Source: Scylla paramamosain (Eukaryota; Arthropoda; Malacostraca; Decapoda; Portunidae). Taken from it: a stretch of 64,000 nucleotides of DNA. Both the position numbers and the translations under genes were made by a program. This document shows, one piece after another, positions 1 through 12,936 of this stretch (its first letter is position 1; each line of letters opens with the position of its first letter). Under the pieces are notes generated by a model. That model was not told where the DNA came from. It saw only the letters and a list, made by a program, of their open reading frames with translations, and did no database searches. The stretch spans positions 10,122,501 through 10,186,500 of the forward strand of contig NC_087185.1 of assembly GCF_035594125.1 (NCBI RefSeq), in the 5' to 3' direction.

Positions 1-399
1 TGATAAATAATAAGGCACTCACTCTATTTGGGAATCCAAAAGAAAATTACTGAAAACGTGTCTTCTCAGTGTTTTACGTGGAAAAACGCTAAAACTGATG
101 CAAACCAACCAATAGAAAGAAGCAGAAACACATTACCAAAAATGTATATTTTGAGTGTTTTTGAGCTTGTTACCTAAAATAAAACGCAAAAATTTATACA
201 AAGCACTCTATATCGGGAAACAAAGGGACATTGCGAGAAAAGTGTATAATGAATGTTTTATAGTTAAAAAAAAAAAAAAAACACATGCCAAAAACGCAAA
301 CACTCGTGTATATGGAGAAGTTTCCTAGATACAAAAATGCCGAAACTCATGAATAACACTCTTAAATGAGAAACAGAACAACCTTACTAAATGCGTGTC
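1..399 (-). repeat. Inverted E-I module, copy 1 (truncated by window start)
   Basis: Minus-oriented H, G, F and E segments run up to aaatgcgtgtc and are followed directly by plus-oriented C (aaaaacactaaaaggcaag). Normal order would give minus D here. The same E/C breakpoint is seen at 41569 and 44059 and, as the reverse complement, at 20838, 27113 and about 30520. The I end of the module lies outside the window. Confidence 0.8.
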
Positions 400-3300
400 A
401 AAAACACTAAAAGGCAAGTTCTTCGTAAAAGTTACTTTTATTCCCACATAATGTGATTGCCCTGCTTTTTAATGCTTTATTGCCTAACACGCTCAAAAAC
501 ACTCAAAGACACTTTTCTGGTAATATCATTTTTTTCCCACATTTCGCATGGAATTTGGGGTTTTGGTAACTAAGAATGTAAAAAACACACTCAAAATACA
601 CGCATTTAGTAAAGTTGCTCTGTTTCTTGATTAAGAATGTTATTCATGAGTTTCAGCATTTTGGTATCTTAGAAACTTCTCCACACAGACAAGTTTTTGC
701 GTTTTTTGCCTTATGATTCTGGTGAAACTATAAAACACTCATTATACACGTTTCTCGTTATGTCCTTTTTTTTCCTAATATACAGTGCTTTGCCTCCATT
801 TTTTTTTTATGTAACAAGCTCAAAAACACACAAAATATACTTTTTTGGTAATGTTATTCTATTTTTTCATATTGGTTGGTTTGCATCCGTTTTAGGATTT
901 TTTTACGTAAATCTTTTAAAAGACACGTTTTCAGTAATTTTGTGTTGGATTTCCAAATAGAGTGACTTTCATATTATTTATCGTTTTGGTGCCTAACATG
1001 CGGAAAAATACACAAAAGACAGGTTTCTTGTAAAGTCGTTAAATTTTCCCAAATAGGTGGCTTTGCATTCACTTTATGGTTTGGTACATAACTCCGAAAA
1101 AAAAGGTAAAATTAACTTTTTCGATAATGTTCTTTTTTCCACATAATTTCCCTGAATTTTGGCAGAATTTTGGCATTTTGGTACCTATGAACATCAATAA
1201 TAACAAAATAAAAATGCTATTTTTTTATTCTATTTATTTATTTTTTCTCTATAAAGAGTGTTATTTGTAGGTTTTAACGTTTTGGTACTTAAGGAACTTA
1301 AAAAAACATTCATAATACACATTTCTTGTAATGTCCTTTTTTCCCAAATATAGGGATCTTTGCATGTATTTAAGCGTTTTTATAGGTAACATGATAAAAA
1401 ACACTCAAAAACACTTGTTTTTGGTAATGTTATCCTGGTTCTCCATAAAGAAGTGTTTTGCATGCGTTTTAGCGATTTGGTATGTAAGGAGCTGAAAAAC
1501 ACTTCAAGGCAAGTTCTTGGTAAAAGTTGGTTTTATTCCAATGTAAAATAATTGCCCTGCTTTTTAGTGCTTTATTGCCTAACACGCTCAAAAACACTCT
1601 GGTAATGTCATTTTTTCATACTTAAAGCTAGTTTCGCCTGCTATTTGGGGTTTTGCTAAGAATGTGAAGAAAAAAAAACACTCAAAATACACGCATTTGG
1701 TAATATTGTTCTGTTTCTCAATTAGGATTGTTATTCATGAGTTTTAGCATTTTGGTATCTAAGAAACTTCTTTATATACACGAGTTTTTGCATTTTTTTG
1801 CTTTGTGGTTCTTGTGAACCATAATTTCTTTTCCCTGAAAATAATAAGACACTCATTATACACGTTTCTCGTAATGTCCTTTTCTTTCCCAATAGGGAGT
1901 GCTTTGCATCCATTTTCGCGTTTTTTGTAGGTAACAAGCTCAAAACACTCAAAATATACCTTTTTTTGTAATGTTTTTCTATTTCTTCATATTGGTTGGT
2001 TTGCATCCGTTTTTTCTTTTTTTCTACGTAAAACACTGAAGAGACACGTTTTCAGTAATTTTGTTTTCGATTCCCAAAGAATATTGCCAGAATTTTGGCA
2101 TCTTAGTACCTATGAAGATGAATAAAAAAAATAATTTTTTTTTTTTTCTCTGTAAAGAGTGTTATTTGTGGGTTTATAGCATTTTTGGTACTTAAGTAAC
2201 TTAAAAACACTCATAATACACCTTTTGTCGTAATATCGTTTCGTTTCCCAATTATAAGGTTCTTTGCATGTATTTAAGCGTTTTTATGAATAACATGATC
2301 AAAAAACCTAAAAATACATGTTTGTGGTAATGTTACTCTGTTTCTCCATAAAGGGTGTTTTGCATGCGTTTTAGCGTTTTGGTATGTAAGGACTTAAACA
2401 AAAACACTTAAAGGTAAGTTCTTTGTAAAAGACGGTTTTATTCTCTTGCAATGTGATTGTTCTGTTTTTTAGTGCTTTGTTGCATATCACGCTCAAAAAC
2501 ACTCAAAATACACTTTTCTGGTAATTTTTTTTTTTTCCCACATAAAGCTAGTTTCGCATGTAATTTGGGATTTTCGTAACTAAGAATGTGAAAAACACTC
2601 AAAATACACACATTTGGTAAGGTAGTTCTGTTTCTCAATTAAAAGTGTTATTCATGCATTTCAGCATTTTGGTATGTAAGAAACTTCTCTATATACACGA
2701 GTTTTTCCGATTTTTACCATGTGATTCGTGTGAAACTATAGAACACTCATTATACACGTTTCACGTAATGTTCTTCTGTTTCCCAATATAGAGTGCTTTC
2801 CATCCATTTTCGCATTTTTTGTAGGTAACAAGCTGAAAAACACTCAAAATATATATTTTTGGTATTGTTATTCTATTTTTTCATATTGGTTGGTTTGTAT
2901 CCGTTTTAGGGTTTTTCTTCGTAAATCACTGAAAAGACACGTTTTCAGTACTATTGTTGAAATTGCTGAAAAACACTCAAACGACAGATTTCTGGTAAAG
3001 TCGTGTAATTTCACCATAATGGTGGCTTTGCATGCACTTTTGGGTTTGGTACATAATTCCGGAAAAAAGATAAATTTTTTTTTATAATGTTTTTTTTTTT
3101 TACATAATTTCACTGAATTTTGCCTTAATTTTGGCATCTTCATACATATGTAGATGAGTAACAAAAAAAAAAAAATTTGTTTATTTTTTTCTCTATTTGT
3201 GGGTATTAGTTTTTTGCTACTTGAGGAACTTAAAAACAATCATAATACACTATTTTCGTAATGTCCTTTCGTTTCACAGACATAGAGTTCTTTGCATGTA

Positions 3301-6300
3301 TTTAAGCGTTTTTATAGGTATGATCAAAAACACAAAATACATGTTTTTTGGTAATGTTATTCTGTTTCTCCATTAAGGGTGTTTTGCATGCGTTTTAGCG
3401 TTTTGGTATGTAAGGAGTTAAAAACACTTAAAGGCAAGTTCTTCGTAAAAGTTGGTTTTATTCCTATATAATGTAATTATTCTGCTTTTTTAGTGCTTTG
3501 TTGCATATCACGCTCAAAAACACTCAAAAGACACTATTCTGATAATATCATTTTTTTTCCCACATAAAGCTAGTTTCGCACGTAATTTGGGATTTTCGTA
3601 ACTAAGAATTTGAAAAAAAACACTCAAAATACACACATTTGGTAAGTTAGTTCTGTTTGTCAATTGAAAGTGTTATTCATAAGTTTTAGCATTTTGGTAT
3701 GTAAGAAACTTCTCTATATACACGAGTTTTTGCGTTTTTTGTCTTGTGGTTCTTTTGAAACTATAAAACAATCATTATACACGTTTCTCTAAATGTCCTT
3801 TTGCTTCCTAATATAGAGTGGTTTTACATCCATTTTCCCGTTTTTTTAGGTGAAAAGCTCAAAAACACTTTTTGGTAATGTTATTTTATTTCTTCATATT
3901 CGTTGCTTTGTATCCGTTTTAGTGTTTTTTCTACGTAAAACACTGAATAGAAACGTTTTCAGAAATTTTGTTTTGGATTCACATATTGACTGATTTCCAT
4001 ATTATTTCTCGGTTTGGTGCCTAACATGCTGAAAAACACTGAAAAAACAGGTGTCTGGTAAAGTCGTTTAATTTCCTCATATAGGTGGCTTTGCATGCTC
4101 TTTAGGGTTTCGTAAATAACAATCCGAAAAAAAAAGCTATAATTAACTTTTTTGATAATGTTCTTTTTTCCACATAAATTCCCTGAATTTTGGCCGAATT
4201 TTGGCATCTCGCTACTTATGAAAATCAATACAAAAAAAAAGTGTTATTTTTTTATAATTTGTTTCATATTTTTTCTCTTTAAAGAGTGTTATTTGTGGGT
4301 TTTAACGTTTTGGTACTTAATGAACTTAAAAACAGTTATAATACACGTTTCTCGTAATGTCCTTTCGTTTCCCAAACATAGGGTTCTTTGCATGTAATGT
4401 TTTTCTACTTCTCCATTAAGGAGTGTTTTGCATGCGTTTTAGCGTTTTGGTATGTAAGGTGCTCAAAAACACATAATGGCAAGTTCTTGGTCAAAGTTGG
4501 TTTTATTCCCATGTAATGTGATTGCCCTGTTTTTTAGTGCTTTATTGCCTAACACACTCAAAAAAAATGAAAAGACACTTCTGGTAATGTCATTTTTTCC
4601 CACATAAAGCTAGTTTTGCATGCTATTTGGGATTTTGCTAACTAAGAATGTGAAAAACACTGAAAATACACGCTTTTGGTAAGGTTGTTCTGTTTTTCAA
4701 TTAATATTGTTATTCATGAGTTTCATCATTTTGGTATCTATCTTTATATACACGAGTTTTTGCGTTTTTTGCCTTGTGGTTCTTGCGAACCACAAGTTCT
4801 TTTGCTCGAAAATAATAAGACACTCATTATACACGTTTCTCGTAATGTCTTTTGGTTTCCCAATAGGGAGTGCTTTGCATCCATTTTCACCTTTTTTCTA
4901 GGTAACAAGCTCAATAATACTCAAAATATGCCTTTTTGGTAATGTTATTCTATTTTTTTTCATATTGGTTGGTTTGCATCCGTTTTAGCGTTTTTCTACG
5001 TAAAACACAGAAAAGACCCGTTTTCAGTAATTTTGTTTTGGATTCCCATATAGAGTGACTTCCATGTTATTGATCGTTTTGGTGCCTAACATGCTGAAAA
5101 ACACTCATAAGACAGTTTTCTGGCAAAGATGTTTGATTTCCCCATATAGGTGGCTTTGGATGCACTTTAGGGTTTGCTACATAACAGTCGGAAAAAAAAT
5201 AAATAAAATTAACTTTTTTGATAAAATTCTTATTTCACAAAATTTCATGAATTTTGCCCGAATTTTGGCATCTCGGTACCTGTGAAGATGAATAAGAAAG
5301 AAAAAAAATATCGTATTTATTTTATTTATTTATTTATTTTTCTCAATAGAGAGTTATTTGTGGCTTTTAGCTTTTTAGTACTTAATGAATTTAAAAACAC
5401 TCATAATACACGTTTCTCATAATGTCCTTTCGTTTCCCACAAATAGGGTTCTTAGCATGTATTTAAGCGTTTTATTGGTAACATGATCAAAGACACTCAA
5501 AATACATGTTTTTGGTAATGTTATTCTGTTTCTCCACCAAGTGTGTTTTGCATGCATATAGCACTCAAAATACACGCATTTTTGTTATATAAGGAGCTCA
5601 AAAACACTTAAAGGCAAGTTCTTGGTAAACATTGGTGTTATTCCCATGTAATGTGATTGCCCTTGTTTTTAGTGTTTTACTGCCTATCACGCTCAAAAAC
5701 ACTCAATAGACACTTTTCTGAAAATGTCATTTTTTTTAGCACATAAAGCTGGTTTCGCAATCAATTTGTGTTTTGGGTAACTAAGAATGTGAAAAGTACT
5801 CAAAATACACGCATTTAGTAAGTTTATTCTGTTTCTCAATTAAGAGTGTTATTCATGAGTTTAAGCATTTTGGTATCTAGGAAACTTCTCCATATACAGG
5901 AGTTTTTGCGTTTTTTACCTTGTGGTTCTTTTGATTATAAAACACTCATTATACAATTTTCTCGCAATGTCCCTTGCTTTCCCAATATAGAGTGTTTTGC
6001 ATGAATTTTCGCGTTTTTTTTTTAAAGTAACAAGCTCAAAACACTCAAAATGTACCTTTTTGGAAATGTTTTTCTATTTCTTGATATTGGTTGGTAATTT
6101 TGTAATTGTAAGTAATTTTCTTTTGGATTCCCGTATTGAGTGAGTTCATTATTATTTATCGTTTTGGTGCCTAACATGCTGAAAAACACTCAAAAGACAT
6201 ATTTCTGGTAAAGTAATTCAGTTTCCTCATATAGGAGGCTTTGCATACTCTTTAGGGTTTGGTTCATAACAGTCTGAAAAAAAAACTAAAATCAACTTTT

Positions 6301-6380
6301 TTGATAATATTCTTTTATCATATAATTGCCCTGAATTTTCCCAGAATTTTGTCATCTCGGTACCTATGAAGATGAATGAC

Positions 6381-6594
<214 letters not shown>

Positions 6595-6662
6595 TTTATT
6601 TATTATTTTCTAAATAAAGATTGTTATTTGTGGGTTTTAGCTTTTTGGTACTTAAGGAACTT

Positions 6663-7788
6663 AAAAACACTCATAATACACGTTTCTCGTAATATCCTTT
6701 CGTTTCCCAAACATAAGGTTCTTTCTATGTATTTAAGCGTTTTTATAGATAACATGATCAAAAACACTCAAAATACATGTTTTTGGTAAAGTTATTCTGT
6801 TTCTCCATAAAGAGTGTCTTGCAGGCGTTTTAGCGTTTTGGTATATAAGGAGCTCAAAAAACTTAAACGCAAGTTCTTGGTAAAAATTGGTTTTATTCGA
6901 ATTTAATGTGATTCCCCTACTTTTTAGTGCTTTATATCCTATCACGCTCAAAAACACTCAAAAGACACTTTTCTGGTAATGTCATTTTTTCCCACATAAA
7001 TCTGGTTTCGCATGCAATTTGGGGTTTTCGTAACTAAGAATGTGAAAATCTCTCAAAATACACGCATTTAGTAAGGTTGTTCTGTTTCTAAATTAAGAGT
7101 GTTATTCATGAGTTTTAGCATTTTGGTATCTAAGAATCTTATCCATATATACGAGTTTTTACGTTTTTTGCCTTTTGGTTCTTGTGAAACCATAAAACAC
7201 TCATTATACACGTTTCTCGTAATATCCTTTTCTTTCCCAATATAGAGTGCTTTGCATCCATTTTCGCGTTTTTTGTGGTTAACAGGCTCAAAAACACTCA
7301 AAATATACCGTTTTGGTAATGATATTCTATTTCTTCATATTGGTTGGTTTGCATCCGTTTTAGCGTATTTCTATATAAAACACGGAAAAAACACGTTTTC
7401 AGTAATTTTGTTTTGCATTCCCATATTGAGTGACGTGCATATTATTTATCCTTTTCATGCCTAACATGCTAAAAAAGAAAACACTCAAAAGAGAGGTTTC
7501 TGGTAAAGTTGTGTAATTTCCCTATATAGGTGGCTTTGGATGCACTTTAGGGTTTGGTACATAACAGTCCGATAAAAAAGCTAAAATTAGCTTTTTTTGA
7601 TAATGATCTTTTTTCCACATAATTTCCCTGACTTTTGCTAGACTTTCGGCATCTCAGTACCTATGAATATGAATAACAAAAAAAGAATTGCTATTTTTTT
7701 ATTTATTTATTTATTTTATTTTTTTTCTCTATAAAGAGTGTTATTTGTAACTTTAAGCTTTTTGGTACTAAAGAAACTTAAAAACACG
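6663..7788 (+). repeat. Reference copy of the ~1.1-kb higher-order repeat (A-K)
   Basis: A well-preserved copy chosen to define the segments. A 6663-6758, B 6759-6854, C 6855-6948, D 6949-7043, E 7044-7192, F 7193-7288, G 7289-7376, H 7377-7473, I 7474-7570, J 7571-7677, A/T tract about 7678-7726, K 7727-7788. A to D and F to I each open with a variant of aaaaacactc and are 88-97 bp, so they descend from one monomer. E has an extra half-monomer of about 54 bp (cacgagtttttgcg onward). J is a diverged monomer containing an imperfect palindrome, and K is a truncated one. Each segment has private bases kept across the window (for example C: ggcaagttcttgg; H: acgttttcagtaat; I: tttagggtttggtac), so copies can be phased. 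Confidence 0.85.
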
Positions 7789-8343
7789 TAATCCACGTTT
7801 CTCGTAATGTTTTTTTTTTCGTTTCCCAAACATGTATTTAAGTTTTTTTTATAGGTAACATGATCAAAAACACTCAAAATACGTGTTTTTGGTAATGTTA
7901 TTCTGTTTCTCCATAAAGGGTGTTTTGCATGCTTTATAGCGTTTTTGTATGTAAGGAGCTCAAAAATCTTAAAGAGAAGTTCTTTGTAAAAATTGGTCTT
8001 ATCCCTATGTAATGTGATTGCCCGGCTTTTTAGTGCTTTATTTCCTAACACGCACAAAAACACTCAAAAAAACATTTTTATTGGAGTCATTTTTTCCATT
8101 TTTATCCCACAATATTTCGCATGCAATTTGGGGTTTTGGTAACTAAGAATGTGAAAAACATCCAAAATACACTCATTTGGTAAGCTTTTTCTTTTTTTTT
8201 TTATTCCTGGTAAAATATGGTTTTATTCCAATGTAATGCTTTTTAGTGCTTTGTTGCATATAACGCTCAAAAACACTCAGAAGACATTTTTCTGGTAATG
8301 TCATTTATTTCCCACATAAAGCTAGTTTGCATGTAATTTGAGG

Positions 8344-8628
8344 TACACGAGTTTTTGCGTTTTTTGCCTTTTAGTTCTTGTGGAACTATAAAACACTCAT
8401 TATACACGTTTCTCAGAATGTCCTTTTGTTTTGCAATACATTACATAGAAAAACATTACCAAAAAGATATATTTTGAGTGTTTTTGAGCTTGTTACCTAT
8501 AAAAAAACGCGAAAATTGATACAAAGCACTCTATATTGGGAAACAAAGTGTCATTGCGAGAAAAGTGTATAATAAATGTTTTATAGTTCAAAAGAACCAC
8601 AAGGCAAAAAACGCAAAAAACTCGTGTA
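8344..8628. repeat. Fold-back (short inverted repeat) at the 8441 orientation switch
   Basis: The plus-oriented E-F stretch 8344-8441 (gtacacgagtttttgcg to cttttgttttgcaata) is followed by minus-oriented G and then minus-oriented F-E at about 8534-8628, which is roughly its reverse complement. The spacer is about 92 bases. The two stems differ at several positions, so this is a diverged hairpin rather than a fresh one. Confidence 0.75.
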
Positions 8629-11600
8629 TATGGAGAAGTTTCCTAGATACCAAAATGCTGAAACTCATGAATAACACTCTTAATTGAGAAACAGAACAAC
8701 TTTACTAAATGCGTGTATTTTGAGTGCTTTTCACATTCTTAGTTACCAAAATCCCAAATTTCATGCGAAACCAGCTTTATGTGGAAAAAAATGACATTAT
8801 CAGAAAAGTGTCTTTTGAGTGTTTTTGAGCGTGATAGGCAATAAAGTACTAAAAAGCAGTGGAATCACGTTACATGGCAATAAAATCAATTTTTACCAAG
8901 AACTTGCCTTTAAGTGTTTTGAGCTCCTTATATACTAAAACGTTAAAACGCATGCAAAACACACTTTATGGAGAAAGAGAATAACATTACCAAAAACATT
9001 TATTTTGAGTGTTTTTGATCATGTTACCAATAAAAACGCTTAAATACATGAAAAGAACCCTATTTTTGGGAAACGAAAGGACATTACGAGAAATATGTCT
9101 TATGAGTGTTTCTAAGATCATTATTTACCAAAAAGCTAAAAGCCACAAATAACACTCTTTATTGAGAAAAAAAAAATTAATAAATAAAAAAATACGATAT
9201 TTTTTTCTTTCTTTTTCATCTTCACAGGTACCGAGATGCCAAAATTTGGGCAAAATTCAAGAAATTATGAGTCAATAATAAAAAAAGTTAATTTTAGCTC
9301 TTTTTTTTCGTACTGTTATGTACCAAACCCTAAAGTGAATGGAAAGCCACTTATATGGGGAAATTAAACGTCTTTGCCAGAAAACTGTTTTATGAGTGTT
9401 TTTCAGCTTGTCAGACACCATAACGGTAAATAACATGCAAGTAACTCTATATGGGAACCTAAAATATAACGACTGAAAACGTATCTTTTCGGTGTTTTAC
9501 GTAGAAAAACGCTAAAACGGATGCAAACCAACCAATAAGAAGAAAAAAAAAAAACATTACCAAAAAGGTATATTTTGAGTGATTTCGAGCTTGTTACCTA
9601 CAAAAAACGCGAAAATGGATGCAAAAGACTCCGTATTGGAAAACAAAAGGACATCACGAGAAACGTGTATAATGAGTGTCTTATTATTTTTGAGCAAAAG
9701 AACTTGTGGTTCACAAGAACCACAAAGCAAAAAAGCAAAAAACTCGTGTGTATAAAGATGTTTCTTAGATACCAAAATGCTGAAACTTATGAATAATAAT
9801 ATTAATTGAGAAACAGAAGAACCTTACCAAATGCGTTTATTTTGAGTGTTTTTCACATTCTTAGCAAAACCTCAAATAACACGCAAAACTATGTTGGAAA
9901 AAAATGACATTAATAGAAGTGTCTTTTTGAGTGTTTTTGAGCGTGTTAGGCTATAAATCACAAAAAAAAAAAAAAAACAGGGCAATCACATTACATACAA
10001 ATAAAACCAACTTTTACCAAGAACTTGCCTTGAAGTGTTTTTGACCTCCTTACAAAGCAAAACGCTAAAAGGCATGCAAAAAACTCCTTTATGGAGAAGC
10101 AGAATAACATTACTAAAAACATGTGTTTTTGAGTTTTTTTGATCATGTTACCTATAAAAACGCTTAAATACATGGAAAGAACCTTATGTTTGGGAAACGA
10201 AAGGACATTACGAGAAACGTGTATTAGGACCGTTTTTAAGTTCTTTAAGTACCAAAACGTTAAAACCCATAAACATCACTCTTTATAGAGAAAAAAATAA
10301 ATCAATAAAAAAGATAACTTTTTTTTTTATATTGATTTTCATAGGTATCAAGATGACAAAATTTTGGCAAAATTCAGGAAATTTATGTGGAAAAAAAGAA
10401 CATTATCAAAAAAGTTAATTTTAGCTTTTTTTTCGGACTGTTATGTACCAAACCCTAAAGTGCATGCAAAGCCACCTATATATGGAAATTAAACGACTTT
10501 ACAAGAAACCTGCCTTTTGAGTGTTTTTTTAGCATGTTAGGCACGAAAACGATAAATACCATTGAAGTCACTCAATATGGGAATTCAAAACAAAATTACT
10601 GAAAACATGTCTTCTCAGTGTTTTACGTAGAAAAACGCTAAAACGGATGCAAACTAACCAATACGAAGAAATAGAAAAACATCACCAAAAAGGTATATTT
10701 TGAGTGTTTTTGAACTTGTTACCTAGAAAAAACGCGAAAATGCATGCAAAGCACTCTGTATTGGGAAACAAAAGGACATTACGAGAAATGACTATAATGA
10801 GTGTTTTATAGTTTCACAAGATCCACAAGGCAAAAAACACAAAAACTCGTATATATGGAGAATTTTCTTAGATAACAAAATACTGAAACTCATGAATAAC
10901 ACTCTTAATTGAAAAACAGAATAACCTTACTAAATGCGTGTATTTTGAGTGTTTTTATCAAATTCTTAGTTAAAAGAAAGGGAAATTCCATGCAAATATA
11001 GCTTTATGTGGGAAAAAAAATGACATTACGAGAAAAGTGTCTTTTGAGTGTTTTTGAGAGTGTTAGGCAATAAGCCCACTAAAAAACAGGGCAATCACAT
11101 TACATGGAATAAAACGAACGTTTACCAAGAACTTGCCTTTAATGGTTATTCAGCTCCTTATATGCGCTAAAACGCATGAAAAACACACTTTATATAGAAA
11201 CAAAATAACATTACCAACAACAGGTATTTTGAGTGTATTTTAATAATTTTATCTATAAAAACGGTTAAATACATGCAAAGAACCTTATGTTTGGGAAAGG
11301 AAAGGATATTACGAGAAACGTGTATTATGAGTGTTTTTAAGTTCCTTAAGAACCAAAAAGCTAAAACCCACAAGTAACACTCCTTATTTAGAAAAAAATA
11401 AATAAAATAATAATTAGAAAAATAGGAATTTTTTTATGTTTTTTATTCATCTTCATAGGTACCGAGATGTCAAAATTCTTGCAAAATTCAGGGCAATTAT
11501 GTGATAAAAGTTAATTTTATTTATTTTTTTTTTTCGGACTGTTATTTACCAAACGCCTAAAGTGCTTGCAAAGCCAACTATTTGAGGAAATTAAACGACT

Positions 11601-11942
11601 TTACCAGAAACCTGTCTTTTGAGTGCTTGTTTGAGTGCTTTCAGCTTGTTAAGCATCAAAACGATAAATAATATGGAAGTCACTCTATATGAGAATCCAA
11701 AACAAAATACTGAAAACGTGCCTTTTCTGTGTTTTAGGTAGGAAAACTTTAAAACGGATGCAAACTAACAAATATGAAGAAATATAATATTACCAAAAAG
11801 GTATATCTTGTTACCTACAAAAAAAAAAACGCGAAAAAGGATGCAAAACACTCTATATTGGGAAACAAAAGGACATTACGAGAAACGTGAATGAGTGTTT
11901 TATAGTTTCAGAAGAACTAAAAGGCAAAAAACGCAAAAACTC
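8442..11942 (-). repeat. Segmental duplication, copy 1 (partner 51178-54116)
   Basis: Same orientation and private spellings as 51178-54116: ggaatcacgttacatg near 8870 and 51612, gagcaaaagaactt at about 9690 and 52430, cactcctt/cactccgt near 9630, and the caatcacattacat stretch near 9990 and 52700. It lies inside the spacer of the giant inverted repeat. The offset is about 42.74 kb at the start. Confidence 0.78.
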
Positions 11943-12936
11943 GTGTATATGGAGAAGTTTCTTAGTTACCAAAACGCTGGTACTCATGAATAACACTCTT
12001 ATATGAGAAAAATAACAACCTTACGAAATGCGTGTATTTTGAGTATTTTTCACATTCTTATTTACCAAAACCCCAAATTGCATGCATAACTAGCTTTATG
12101 TTGGTAAGAAATGACATTTGCAGAAAAGTGACTTTGGGTGTTTCTGAGCATGTTAGGCAATAAAGCACTAAAAAGCAGGGCAATAACATTACATGGGAAT
12201 GAAACCAACTTTTACCAAGAACTTGCCTTTAAGTTTTTTTGAGCTCATTACATACTAAACGCTAAAACGAATGCAAAACACCCTTTATGGAGAGTTAGAA
12301 TAACATTACCAAAAACATGTATTTTGAGTGTTTTTCATCATGCTACCTATAAAAACGCGAAAATACATGCAAAGAACCCTATATTTGGGAAACGAAAGGA
12401 CATTACGAGAAACGTGTATTATGAGTGATTTTAAGTTCCTTAAGAACCAAAAAACTCTTTATAAATAAAAAAAATAAAATAGATAGATATATTAAAAAAA
12501 ACGCCGATTTTTTTTTTCTTATTCATCTTCATAGGTACCGATATGCCAAAATTCTGGGAAAATTCTGGGCAATTATGTGATAAAAGAATATTATGAAAAA
12601 AGTTAATTTTATCTTTTTTTTCGGAATGTTATGTACCAAACTCTAAAGTGAATGCAAAGCCACATACATGAGGAAATTAAACGACTTTACGAGAAACCTT
12701 ACTTTTGAGTGTTTTTCAGTATGTTAGGCACCAAAACTATAATAACATTGAAGTCACTCAATATGGGAATCGAAAACAAAATTACTGAAGACGTGTCTTT
12801 TCAGTGTTTTACGTAGAAAAACGCTAAAAAAGAAGCAAACCAACCAATATGAAGAAATAGAAAAACATTACCAAAAATGTATATTTTGAATGTTTTGAGC
12901 TTGTTACCTAAAAAAAATGCAAAAATGGATGCAAAG

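Noticed and set aside
7540..7560. tttagggttt in segment I as plant-type telomere repeat
   Set aside because: It occurs as a single embedded unit once per HOR, never in tandem.
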